The notes under the pieces were generated by a model. It made no database searches, was not told the DNA's origin, and saw only the letters and a program-made list of their open reading frames with translations. A stretch of DNA of 8,047 nt from Sphingomonadales bacterium. Lineage in GTDB: Bacteria > Pseudomonadota > Alphaproteobacteria > Sphingomonadales > Sphingomonadaceae. Each line of letters opens with the position of its first letter. The first letter of the stretch is position 1. Below, piece by piece: positions 1 through 6,367 of the stretch. The stretch is taken from assembly GCA_018067055.1 (NCBI GenBank), contig JAGPVK010000112.1, positions 1 through 8,047 of the forward strand, written 5' to 3'. The translations under genes were made by a program, and so were the position numbers.

Positions 1-2
1 CT

Positions 3-218
3 GGGATCGGCGGGTCGGTCGCCTCCTACTGGTTCTCCCCCCTGCGGACCCTGTCCGTGGGTGCCAGCGGGGCGATCTTCGGGCTCATGGCGGCATGGAT
101 CATCATCGGCCGGCGCCTCGACCGGGACGTGACCCAGATCATCGTCCTGCTCGGGATCAACGTCTTTGGCGTATACCGCTATCTGTGGCGCAAGCCGAAG
201 GCCGGCAGCGCCGATTGA
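3..218 (+). CDS. Rhomboid-like intramembrane protease fragment with a non-rhomboid tail (5' partial, possibly hybrid)
   Basis: The frame is open from the window edge to TGA at 216-218 and gives 71 residues. Residues 20-27 read GASGAIFG, the rhomboid GxSGxxFG motif with the nucleophile Ser at residue 22. A hydrophobic helix (about 26-36), a basic RRLDRD loop and a second helix ending LLGIN follow, as in rhomboid TM4-TM5. Rhomboids then need a further helix carrying the catalytic His in an AHLGG-type motif. Here the frame instead runs into GVYRYLWRKPKAGSAD and stops, so the dyad histidine is absent. The first 120 bases are about 71% GC, and their rhomboid style resembles actinobacterial proteins. 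The tail looks like the end of an unrelated small sphingomonad membrane protein. A junction near 156-170 is inferred: it could be an assembly chimera at a contig edge, a recombined pseudogene, or a real hybrid. The rhomboid motif is secure; the status of the gene is not. Confidence 0.5.
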   Translation, partial: GIGGSVASYWFSPLRTLSVGASGAIFGLMAAWIIIGRRLDRDVTQIIVLLGINVFGVYRYLWRKPKAGSAD

Positions 219-241
219 GGGCCAGACATTGAGGGCCAGTC
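214..241. repeat. 14-bp tandem duplication between convergent stop codons
   Basis: ATTGAGGGCCAGAC at 214-227 is followed directly by ATTGAGGGCCAGTC at 228-241, with 13 of 14 bases identical. The first copy contains the TGA stop of the rhomboid-like frame. The second runs into the stop of the hydrolase on the opposite strand (240-242). It looks like a small slippage duplication. No hairpin or T-run is present here, so neither convergent gene has a recognisable intrinsic terminator. Confidence 0.7.
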
Positions 242-956
242 AGCGCCCGGCCAGCGTATCGGCGATGATCCGCCAGACCTTGGGGTTGAAGCCGAGCCCC
301 AGATGCCCGCCATCGACGCGGATATTGCGGGCCTGCGGATTGTAGATGTCCCGGGCGATATCGGGGCCGACGATGCCGTCCCGGTTGGAGTATATGACGG
401 TCAGCGGCTGGTCGAAGCCGATGCTGTTGCGCTGATGGACTTCGCGCTCGAACTGGTCGAGCTTGATATCGGCCGAGCGGGCGTAGCGCTGGCCCGGCGT
501 GGTATATTTGGGACCGCCGATGATCGGCGTGCCCATGGTGATCACCTCGCGCACCAGATGCGGCGACAGGCGCGCGGTCTCCCGGGCGATGATCCCGCCC
601 AGCGACCAGCCGATCAGCGTGAAGGGCTGCTCGCCATTCTCCGCGAACCGGGCTTCGGCGACGGCGGTAAAGCGTGCAACATCGCGATCGACCGAACCCT
701 TGTTGCGGCCCAGCGACCAGTCGGCAACGTCATAGTTGATCCGCCCCAGAAAGCCTTCCAGCGGCCGCATCGACAATTCGCTGCCGCCATAGCCGGGGAT
801 CAGATAGACCGGTCGGCCATCGCCGCGCGGCGCGGTCACCAGTCGCGGCCATTGCATGCCGAAGCGGACCAGATCGAGCGGCAGCGACAATTCGCCCAGC
901 TGCGCCAGACGGTGCGGCGGGCGCAGTCCGGTTGGCATGTCTATCGATTCGCTCAT
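240..956 (-). CDS. Alpha/beta hydrolase (esterase/lipase-like)
   Basis: A 238-residue soluble protein with the alpha/beta-hydrolase fold. The early strand and turn PVYLIPGYGG supplies an oxyanion-hole region. GWSLGG (residues 116-121) is the nucleophile elbow with Ser118. The candidate acid is Asp193 in SNRDGIV, and His218 in GGHLGLGFNP completes the triad. TMGTPIIGG just after the elbow resembles the TLGTPH-type segment of lipases and PGAP1-like hydrolases. Substrate cannot be told; no signal peptide is seen, so it is probably cytoplasmic. I chose ATG at 954-956 because GGAG lies 7 bases upstream; a TTG two codons earlier would sit almost on the GGAG. It lies 76 bases downstream of the K+ channel gene and may be the last gene of that operon or have its own promoter. 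Its GC (about 65-73% in sampled lines) is well above that of its neighbours, which suggests a different recent history. Confidence 0.85.
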   Translation of the reverse strand: MSESIDMPTGLRPPHRLAQLGELSLPLDLVRFGMQWPRLVTAPRGDGRPVYLIPGYGGSELSMRPLEGFLGRINYDVADWSLGRNKGSVDRDVARFTAVAEARFAENGEQPFTLIGWSLGGIIARETARLSPHLVREVITMGTPIIGGPKYTTPGQRYARSADIKLDQFEREVHQRNSIGFDQPLTVIYSNRDGIVGPDIARDIYNPQARNIRVDGGHLGLGFNPKVWRIIADTLAGR

Positions 957-981
957 CAGCAAGCTCCGTCATTGAGCTGCC

Positions 982-1009
982 AGAATAGTCGTTTATCTCG
1001 CGGGTGCAA
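982..1009 (-). promoter_or_regulatory. Possible sigma70-type promoter for the hydrolase gene
   Basis: On the minus strand TTGCAC (1004-1009) is followed after 16 bases by TATTCT (982-987), about 25 bases upstream of the hydrolase ATG. Matches to TTGACA/TATAAT are 3/6 and 4/6, so this is only a candidate. If real, it uncouples the hydrolase from the serS operon. No terminator is visible between the channel stop codon and this site. Confidence 0.25.
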
Positions 1010-1032
1010 CATGAACCAAGGAACAGGCGGGA

Positions 1033-2094
1033 TCAGGCTTTTGCCAGTGTCCGATTCTCCGCCCCGTTGCCCGGTATGATCTCGACAATGATATCGCCAG
1101 CCTCCAGCATGCTTGCCTCGTTTTCCCAAAAACCGAACACCGCATCGCCGCGGTAGATCCTTACACCCAGGCCCGAGCCGACCACTTCGCTCATCGCCAT
1201 ACCGACCTCTGCCTCGGTCACCGCTCGCTGGACCAGTTTCACGCGACCGGTGGCAGAAGCAAGATCGCTGAGATAGTCCGAAATCTTGGCACCTTCGCAA
1301 CTCCCGGCGAGCAGCAATCCGGCGAAGCTGACCGGATTGATAACCGTCGTCGCCCCGGCCTGCCGTGCGAGCAGTTCATTGTCCGCCGCCTTGATCGATA
1401 CGCTGATCGGCAGATGATAAGCCAGATGGCGGGCAGTGAGTACGATCAGGATGCTGGTGTCGTCGCGCCCGGCCGATACAATCAGCGAACGCGCCCGCGA
1501 TATCTTCACGTTCATCAACGCATTGTCGCGCGTAGCGTCCCCGTTGATCACCGCACAGCCGAGCTTCTCCGCCAGCGACAAGGCGTCGTCCGATGTATCG
1601 ATCACGACAATTTCTTCCGGCTTGGTGCCACGCGCGAGCAGTTCCTGCACGGCCTCGCTGCCGCTCGTACCAAAGCCGGCGATCACGATATGGTCGTGCA
1701 AATTGCTTTGAATCAGTTTCATGCGCCAATTGTCCCAGGTTCGTTTGAAAACAAAATTATAGGCCGTGCCGACAAAGATTAGCACGACGAAGATGCGAAT
1801 AGGAGTCACAACCAGTGCATCGAACATCCGCGCCCGTTCGGTAACCGGGGCGATATCGCCATAGCCAGTGGTGGTGATCGAGATCATCGTGAAATAGACA
1901 ACGTCGAGGAAGCTGACATCGCCGTCATAGCTGTCCTGCAGGCCATTGCGGTCAAAATAATGCACCGATACAGCCATACCGATAAGCGCAAGAACGAAGG
2001 TCACCCGCCAGGCAATGTCAGCCCAGATCGGCAGACTCGAACGCCGCCGAAGGGTGAAATAGTCGGAAATCTTGCGGTTGCTGCTGCCTGCCAT
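1033..2094 (-). CDS. Two-TM potassium channel with RCK (TrkA-N) domain
   Basis: A 353-residue inner-membrane K+ channel subunit. TM1 lies at about 26-46. The pore helix and selectivity filter TTTGYGD (74-80) carry the GYG signature, and TM2 is at about 94-115. A cytoplasmic RCK/TrkA-N Rossmann domain starts at HIVIAGFGTSG (135-145), whose GFGTSG is the dinucleotide-binding glycine loop, and VVIDTSDD supplies the acidic end of beta2. A TrkA-C-like region fills about 270-342. The layout matches MthK/Kch-type channels, presumably working as tetramers with an RCK gating ring. An in-frame ATG 37 codons upstream would run through the end of nlpD, so I chose ATG at 2092-2094, 7 bases after the nlpD stop. 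Its ribosome site is weak (GGA very close to the start), which fits translational coupling. The ligand that gates it cannot be read from the sequence. Confidence 0.92.
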   Translation of the reverse strand: MAGSSNRKISDYFTLRRRSSLPIWADIAWRVTFVLALIGMAVSVHYFDRNGLQDSYDGDVSFLDVVYFTMISITTTGYGDIAPVTERARMFDALVVTPIRIFVVLIFVGTAYNFVFKRTWDNWRMKLIQSNLHDHIVIAGFGTSGSEAVQELLARGTKPEEIVVIDTSDDALSLAEKLGCAVINGDATRDNALMNVKISRARSLIVSAGRDDTSILIVLTARHLAYHLPISVSIKAADNELLARQAGATTVINPVSFAGLLLAGSCEGAKISDYLSDLASATGRVKLVQRAVTEAEVGMAMSEVVGSGLGVRIYRGDAVFGFWENEASMLEAGDIIVEIIPGNGAENRTLAKA

Positions 2095-2101
2095 GGTCCG
2101 T

Positions 2102-3163
2102 TCAGCCGCGCTTCGGCAGATGGATGTTCGGATCAACCGGTTTACGATCCTTGCGGATTTCGAAATGCAGCTGTGGTTGCTGCACATAGCCGCTTTCACC
2201 GGCAAGGCCGATAATGTCGCCCGCCTTGACCTTCTGGCCGCGTGTCACATTCAGTTTGTCAGCATGCCCATAAGCAGTAACCCAGCCGGAGCCGTGGTTG
2301 ATCAGTATCAGACCACCGAAAACACCAATCTCGTCACCGCTATAGGCTACCACTCCGTCGGCGGATGCACGGATCGGCGTTCCCCTCGCAACGCCGATGT
2401 TCAGTCCATCATTGACCTTGCCGCCGCCTTTGCTGCCAAAACTGGAAATGACAGTGCCATCAACCGGCCACTGGAACCGTCCGGAAAAACCGGCCGGTGT
2501 GGCGATAGCAGCATTGGGCGTGATCGCTTTTCGCCAATCGGAGGGTTCGCGCGCAGTCGCGCCATCGGCTAGCGCCGGTTGGCTGCCGGTCACGATATCG
2601 TCAATATCCAGATTGAAGGCAGCCGCCCGTTGGTCGATGCTCAAACTGGCCGGATCGACGGGAGCGGTAGCAGGCAGCAGCAGCTTTTGTCCGACACGCA
2701 ATATATACGGCTCTTCTAGCGCATTGAGCGCGACCAGTTCACGCCATGGAGCGCCATAGGCACGAGCAATCGCAATGCCGGTTTCGCCCGAATTGACGGT
2801 ATGATAGCGGCCACCGGTAATTTTGAGCCGCTGGCCCGAATGGATCACATGGGGATCAACCAGGCCGTTTGCTGACGCAATGATCTGCGAGCCTGCACCT
2901 GTCTTGTTGGCAATCCCGCGCAGCGTGTCGCCGGGCTGCACGATATATGTACCCGATTCCACCTGCTGGGCGTTGGGTGTGACGGGTGCCGCTTGCCAAG
3001 TCGACGTCGGCGCCTGCTCTGGAGCCATACCAAGAACGACGGGATCGGTAAGCAATTGCGGTGGAGGCGGAGGCGGGGCATAATCAACACGGCCCGGAGG
3101 GATGCAGGCGGTCACCGCCAGAAGCAATGTCAGGATCGCAATATGACGCATATATGACCCCAT
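2102..3163 (-). CDS. nlpD: NlpD-like lipoprotein: two LysM domains plus degenerate LytM (M23) domain
   Basis: A 353-residue predicted lipoprotein. A short hydrophobic signal ends in the lipobox VTAC (Cys20), followed by a Pro-rich linker. LysM domains at about 73-116 and 120-163 bind peptidoglycan. A LytM/M23 domain lies at about 228-345. In active M23 enzymes zinc is held by HxGxD and by the second His of HxH. Here the first motif reads NDGLN (251-255) and the second QLH (331-333), so two zinc ligands and one catalytic His are lost; His300 (YGHAD) and His333 remain. This pattern matches EnvC/NlpD/DipM-type amidase activators rather than hydrolases. Position after surE also matches nlpD in many proteobacteria. 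ATG at 3161-3163 has AGGGGAAGAG upstream; ATG at 3149-3151 has GGGG 6 bases upstream and gives a shorter, more typical signal peptide, so it is a serious alternative. Likely role: septal peptidoglycan splitting during division, anchored in the outer membrane. Confidence 0.88.
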   Translation of the reverse strand: MGSYMRHIAILTLLLAVTACIPPGRVDYAPPPPPPQLLTDPVVLGMAPEQAPTSTWQAAPVTPNAQQVESGTYIVQPGDTLRGIANKTGAGSQIIASANGLVDPHVIHSGQRLKITGGRYHTVNSGETGIAIARAYGAPWRELVALNALEEPYILRVGQKLLLPATAPVDPASLSIDQRAAAFNLDIDDIVTGSQPALADGATAREPSDWRKAITPNAAIATPAGFSGRFQWPVDGTVISSFGSKGGGKVNDGLNIGVARGTPIRASADGVVAYSGDEIGVFGGLILINHGSGWVTAYGHADKLNVTRGQKVKAGDIIGLAGESGYVQQPQLHFEIRKDRKPVDPNIHLPKRG

Positions 3164-3265
3164 TAACCAACTCTTCCCCTCACGGGAATGCTATTAGCAG
3201 CAAAAGCGCAGCTTGCCAGCCCTGCTACCCAAAACCTAGTAAATTCGCAGAACAGTGGCGGCGAG

Positions 3266-4030
3266 TCAGGGGTATAGCTTTTTCAAGCCATCCATCGAAT
3301 CATAATGGGTAAGATCGAGATGGAGCGGTGTTATCGATACAAATCCATCGGCAATCGCTTCCAGATCGGTGCTATGCGCCGGTGTTTCCACCATCGGTCC
3401 GAGACCGAACCAGTGATATTCAAAGCCGCGCGGATCGCGATTGCTGACAATCTGCAGGCGGCCATAGTCCCGGATACCCTGCGACACGACCCGCACTCCC
3501 TTGACGTCGCTCGCTGACAGCGCTGGAAAATTGATATTCACCAGCGTCCGGTGATCCATGCGCTGCTTGATCAGCGGGCGCAACACGCGCTCACCCCAGT
3601 GAGCAGCAGCATCAAACGGCACATTGGCGCCAATATCCTCGCGAGCATAGGCCTGGCTGAGCGCGATCGACGGAATTCCTGCCAATGCACCTTCCATCGC
3701 GGCTGAGACGGTGCCCGAATAGGTAACATCCTCACCCAGATTGGCACCCCGATTGACACCGGACAAAATGAGATCGGGCGGACCATCTTTCATGATCTTG
3801 GCAACCGCCATCATCACGCTGTCGGTCGGCGTGCCATCGACCGAATATTGCTGGTCGCCGCGCTTGCGGATGCGCAGCGGCCGGGTCAAGGTAAGCGAAT
3901 GGCCCGCTCCCGAATTCTCGTCGGACGGCGCGACAATCCAGATATCGTTGGAAAAATGCGAGGCGATATCGAGCAAGACCTTCATGCCCGGCGCGTCAAA
4001 ACCATCATCGTTGGTCAGCAAAATCCGCAT
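3266..4030 (-). CDS. surE: 5'/3'-nucleotidase SurE
   Basis: 254 residues, matching the usual SurE length. The family dephosphorylates nucleoside monophosphates and can act as an exopolyphosphatase, using a divalent metal. LLTNDDG (4-10) carries metal ligands Asp8 and Asp9. ENSGAGHS (38-45) supplies Ser40 and SGVNRGAN (90-97) supplies Asn93, which together make the four-ligand site. VDGTPTDS (64-71) and YSGTVSAAMEG (104-114) are also family signatures. Protein is cytoplasmic. ATG at 4028-4030 shares its A with the serS stop (TGATG, one-base overlap), so the two are translationally coupled; upstream in-frame codons lie inside serS and are not used. A 102-base gap follows before the NlpD-like gene, where pcm (isoaspartyl methyltransferase) sits in enterobacteria; pcm is absent here. 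Confidence 0.97.
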   Translation of the reverse strand: MRILLTNDDGFDAPGMKVLLDIASHFSNDIWIVAPSDENSGAGHSLTLTRPLRIRKRGDQQYSVDGTPTDSVMMAVAKIMKDGPPDLILSGVNRGANLGEDVTYSGTVSAAMEGALAGIPSIALSQAYAREDIGANVPFDAAAHWGERVLRPLIKQRMDHRTLVNINFPALSASDVKGVRVVSQGIRDYGRLQIVSNRDPRGFEYHWFGLGPMVETPAHSTDLEAIADGFVSITPLHLDLTHYDSMDGLKKLYP

Positions 4031-5310
4031 CAGCCCGGCTCCAGTTTGTCGATCCCGCCCATATAAGGCAATAATGCTGGCGGAATGGTGACCGAGCCGT
4101 CCGCCTGCTGATAATTTTCGAGCACCGCGACCAAAGTGCGACCCACGGCAAGCCCCGATCCATTGAGTGTGTGGACAAATCTGGTTCCCTTTTCCTCGCC
4201 ATCGGGACGGAAGCGGGCATTCATCCGACGTGCCTGAAAATCTCCACAATTGGAGATGCTGGAAATCTCGCGATAGGTATTCTGGCCTGGCAGCCAGACT
4301 TCCAGATCAAAGGTCTTGCGGGCTGTTGCGCCCATATCGCCGGAACACAGCAGCATTTTGCGATACGGCAGTTCGAGCGCCTTGAGAATTGATTCTGCGG
4401 CTTCGGTCATCCGCTTGTGTTCGGCGTCGCTTTCGTCTGGATGCACGATGGCGACCATTTCAACTTTTTCAAACTGGTGCTGACGAATCAGCCCCTTCGT
4501 ATCCTTTCCGGCAGAACCGGCTTCGCTGCGAAAACAAAGCGTAAGTGCGGTCAATCGGATCGGCAGTTGCGCTTCATCCAATATCTGTCCGCTGACGCTG
4601 TTGGTCAGGCTGACTTCTGCGGTCGGGATCAACCAGTGACCATTAGTGGTCTGGAACGAATCCTCGGAAAACTTCGGTAGCTGGCCAGTGCCAAACATCG
4701 CCTGATCACGCACCAGCACCGGCGGCGCGCATTCCTGAAAGCCATTTGTCATTGTCTGCTGATCGAGCATAAATTGCCCGATCGCCCGCTGCAGTCTCGC
4801 CATCCGCCCGCGCAAAAAGGCAAAGCGTGCGCCCGACATTTCCGCTGCCGTTTCAAAATCCAGACCCAGCGCCGGCCCGATATCGCTATGTTCTTTCGGA
4901 TCAAAATCGAAGAGACGCGGCTCGCCCCAGCGCTCAATCTCGACATTATCATCTTCATCTTCGCCAACCGGGACGTCATCCGCCGGTAGATTTGGCAGTG
5001 CAGCCAGAATATCCTGCAACCGAGCAGAAACTTCGCGCTCTTTCTCCTCGACTTCCGGCAGTTTGCTTTTTAACTCAGCAACTTCCGCCATCAATGCCTG
5101 TGCGGCTTCTTCATCACCCTGGCCTTTGGCCTTACCGATCGCCTTGGACGCCTCATTCCGACGCGCCTGCCCATTTTGCAGTTCGGTTTTCAGCGCACGG
5201 CTCTGCTCGTCCAGTGCCAATATATTCCGGGCAACGGATTCAACGCCACGCTTCGCCAGCGCGGCATCAAAAACTTCCGGATTTTCGCGAATATATTTTA
5301 TATCATGCAT
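4030..5310 (-). CDS. serS: Seryl-tRNA synthetase (class II)
   Basis: 426 residues, the normal size for bacterial SerRS, which charges tRNA-Ser (and selenocysteine tRNA where present) with serine. The N-terminal arm (about 30-105) is a long Lys/Glu/Ala-rich antiparallel coiled coil that reads the tRNA-Ser variable arm. The catalytic core follows: PTAEV (229-233) binds the serine amino group, [20 protein letters not shown] (259-278) with the FEKVE that follows it is class II motif 2, and [19 protein letters not shown] (383-401) is motif 3 with its ATP-binding Arg391. [14 protein letters not shown] is also characteristic. Nothing is missing. ATG at 5308-5310 gives the standard [11 protein letters not shown] start, but no strong ribosome site precedes it (AGG about 9 bases upstream). 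It is the first gene of the surE/nlpD/channel run and must have a promoter in the 48 bases between it and the upstream terminator, or depend on read-through. Confidence 0.98.
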   Translation of the reverse strand: MHDIKYIRENPEVFDAALAKRGVESVARNILALDEQSRALKTELQNGQARRNEASKAIGKAKGQGDEEAAQALMAEVAELKSKLPEVEEKEREVSARLQDILAALPNLPADDVPVGEDEDDNVEIERWGEPRLFDFDPKEHSDIGPALGLDFETAAEMSGARFAFLRGRMARLQRAIGQFMLDQQTMTNGFQECAPPVLVRDQAMFGTGQLPKFSEDSFQTTNGHWLIPTAEVSLTNSVSGQILDEAQLPIRLTALTLCFRSEAGSAGKDTKGLIRQHQFEKVEMVAIVHPDESDAEHKRMTEAAESILKALELPYRKMLLCSGDMGATARKTFDLEVWLPGQNTYREISSISNCGDFQARRMNARFRPDGEEKGTRFVHTLNGSGLAVGRTLVAVLENYQQADGSVTIPPALLPYMGGIDKLEPG

Positions 5311-5318
5311 GGTAATCG

Positions 5319-5347
5319 CCTATGCCGAGCGTCTGTTTCACTTGCAA
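5319..5347 (-). promoter_or_regulatory. Possible serS operon promoter
   Basis: On the minus strand TTGCAA (5342-5347) and CATAGG (5319-5324) are separated by exactly 17 bases. They lie in the short gap between the upstream gene's terminator and serS. The -35 is fair; the -10 matches the consensus at only 3 of 6 positions. Transcription would begin at or a few bases before the serS ATG, giving a very short or leaderless message, consistent with the poor ribosome site. Candidate only. Confidence 0.25.
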
Positions 5348-5358
5348 GACTGCAAAGA

Positions 5359-5390
5359 AAAAAGCGGCCAGATTGCTCCAGCCGCTTTTT
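5359..5390 (-). terminator. Rho-independent terminator of the Ser-rich gene
   Basis: A perfect 10-base inverted repeat pairs AAAAAGCGGC (5359-5368) with GCCGCTTTTT (5381-5390) around a 12-base loop. On the minus strand the GC-rich part of the stem is followed by TTTTTTCTTTG, the classic U-tract. It starts 23 bases after the Ser-rich gene's stop codon and insulates serS from that gene. The symmetric A/T ends would allow some function in the other direction, but no plus-strand gene ends here. Confidence 0.9.
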
Positions 5391-5413
5391 CAATTTCGCT
5401 TGGTTTAAGCTGA

Positions 5414-6367
5414 CTAGACAGCAACCGCCGTTTTCGCCTTCCGGCGACGAGCGAACAGAGCCGCCGCTGCGGCACCGAAAAGCAAAACGACAGGTGGTGC
5501 CGGAACATCGGTACCACCAGTAGAACCACCGGTGCTCCCACCCGAAGATGAGCTGGAGCTCGAAGAGCTGGAACTGGAGGAACTGCTCGATGTGCTGCCG
5601 CCAAAGCTCGATGACCCGCCGGTCGCGCCCGACGAACTGCTGGTTGAGCTACCCGAAGAGCCTGAACTACCAGAGGAACCGGATGAACCGTGGCCATCAC
5701 CGCCGCTAGAACTGGACGAAGAGGAACTGCTCGAGGAGCTGCTGGACGAACTGGACGAAGAGGAACTGCTGCCTCCTGTGGACGTGCTAGTGGAACCACC
5801 CGTACTGCTGACACCACCGGTCGACGTGCTAGTGGAACCGCCCGTACTACTGACACCACCGGTCGACGTACTGGTGGAGCCCCCGCTGGTTGAGCTACCA
5901 CCAGAAGATGTACTAGTTGAACCACCGCTACTCGTCGAGGAAATCACGACACTGCCGCCGCCTGAGCTTCCACCGCCAAAAAAGCCACCGAAAAAGCCAC
6001 CGCCGCCGCCGCTATATCCACCGCTACCGCCAATCACGACCGGGATTGAGCCGCCACCGCCATCAATCGGTGGAGCGGGAGGAATATAAGGAGGCAGAGG
6101 AATGGCTTGTGGTGCAGGCGTCTGAGCAATTGTGACGACGGTCGGCTGGCAAGCCGTCACCGTTTTGGTCACCGTGCGCCGCGTCCGTTTTATCTTGCGA
6201 GCCGGCTCACCACGCTTGACGATCCGGGATCGAACAGGTTGCTTTTTCGACATCTTTTTCACGTAGGGAGCTGTAGGAGCCTCTGAAACATGCACCGCGC
6301 CGCCGCCAATCAGCGCTCCGCCGCAAGTGCAGGCGCATAATTTAGCCATAGCCATCCGTACCGACAT
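5414..6367 (-). CDS. Ser/Gly/Thr low-complexity protein with VPAPP-type CTERM sorting tail
   Basis: 317 residues; I do not recognise the family. In order: a Cys/Gly/Ala-rich N-terminus (1-27, ACTCGGALIGGGAVHV) that could be a weak signal or anchor; a very basic stretch (37-68); a Pro-rich stretch (84-101); Gly-rich GGYSGGGGGFFGGFFGGG (116-133); Ser/Thr/Gly repeats (136-199); a run of 22 Ser (200-221); GSS repeats; a run of 16 Ser; then GGSTGGSTGGTD. The C-terminus is VPAPP (288-292), a 14-residue hydrophobic stretch and RRRK (307-310). That is the motif-helix-arginine layout of PEP-CTERM and VPLPA-CTERM tails, which exosortases process. Inference: an exported, perhaps glycosylated, surface protein. 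ATG at 6365-6367 has GGAAGAGAG upstream; ATGs 4 and 6 codons later are alternatives. The gene stands alone with its own terminator. No exosortase gene is in the window. Other frames across the repeats are also open, but only this one has a ribosome site, a coherent tail and a terminator. Confidence 0.82.
   Translation of the reverse strand: MSVRMAMAKLCACTCGGALIGGGAVHVSEAPTAPYVKKMSKKQPVRSRIVKRGEPARKIKRTRRTVTKTVTACQPTVVTIAQTPAPQAIPLPPYIPPAPPIDGGGGSIPVVIGGSGGYSGGGGGFFGGFFGGGSSGGGSVVISSTSSGGSTSTSSGGSSTSGGSTSTSTGGVSSTGGSTSTSTGGVSSTGGSTSTSTGGSSSSSSSSSSSSSSSSSSSSSSGGDGHGSSGSSGSSGSSGSSTSSSSGATGGSSSFGGSTSSSSSSSSSSSSSSSSGGSTGGSTGGTDVPAPPVVLLFGAAAAALFARRRKAKTAVAV
5705..5770 (-). repeat. 22-codon poly-serine tract with internal 21-bp direct repeat
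   Basis: Twenty-two consecutive Ser codons (residues 200-221). My codon count is TCC 6, AGC 5, AGT 4, TCG 4, TCT 3, in mixed order. A 21-base segment is exactly repeated at 5711-5731 and 5750-5770, 39 bases apart, showing growth by segment duplication rather than by slippage of one triplet. A second tract of 16 Ser codons, also mixed, covers 5543-5590. Confidence 0.9.
5781..5864 (-). repeat. Two 42-bp tandem repeats (14-residue units) plus partial third
   Basis: Copies at 5781-5822 and 5823-5864 match at 40 of 42 bases, and a partial, diverged third begins at 5865. Each encodes a 14-residue unit, STSTSTGG plus VSSTGG in circular order. Both differences between the copies are synonymous (GGT/GGC and AGC/AGT). 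Confidence 0.9.

Noticed and set aside
303..1079. 258-codon open frame on the plus strand
   Set aside because: It lies antisense to the alpha/beta hydrolase, has no recognisable domain, and is a by-product of high GC at third positions of the hydrolase.
5338..5925. 195-codon Ala/Pro/Val/Arg-rich minus-strand frame
   Set aside because: It is a shifted reading of the same repeats and runs through the intrinsic terminator into its far side, so it is not credible as a gene.
5532..6089. 185-codon Glu/Leu/Pro-rich frame on the plus strand
   Set aside because: It is antisense to the Ser/Gly repeats; the repeats keep several frames open. It has no ribosome site and no plausible fold.
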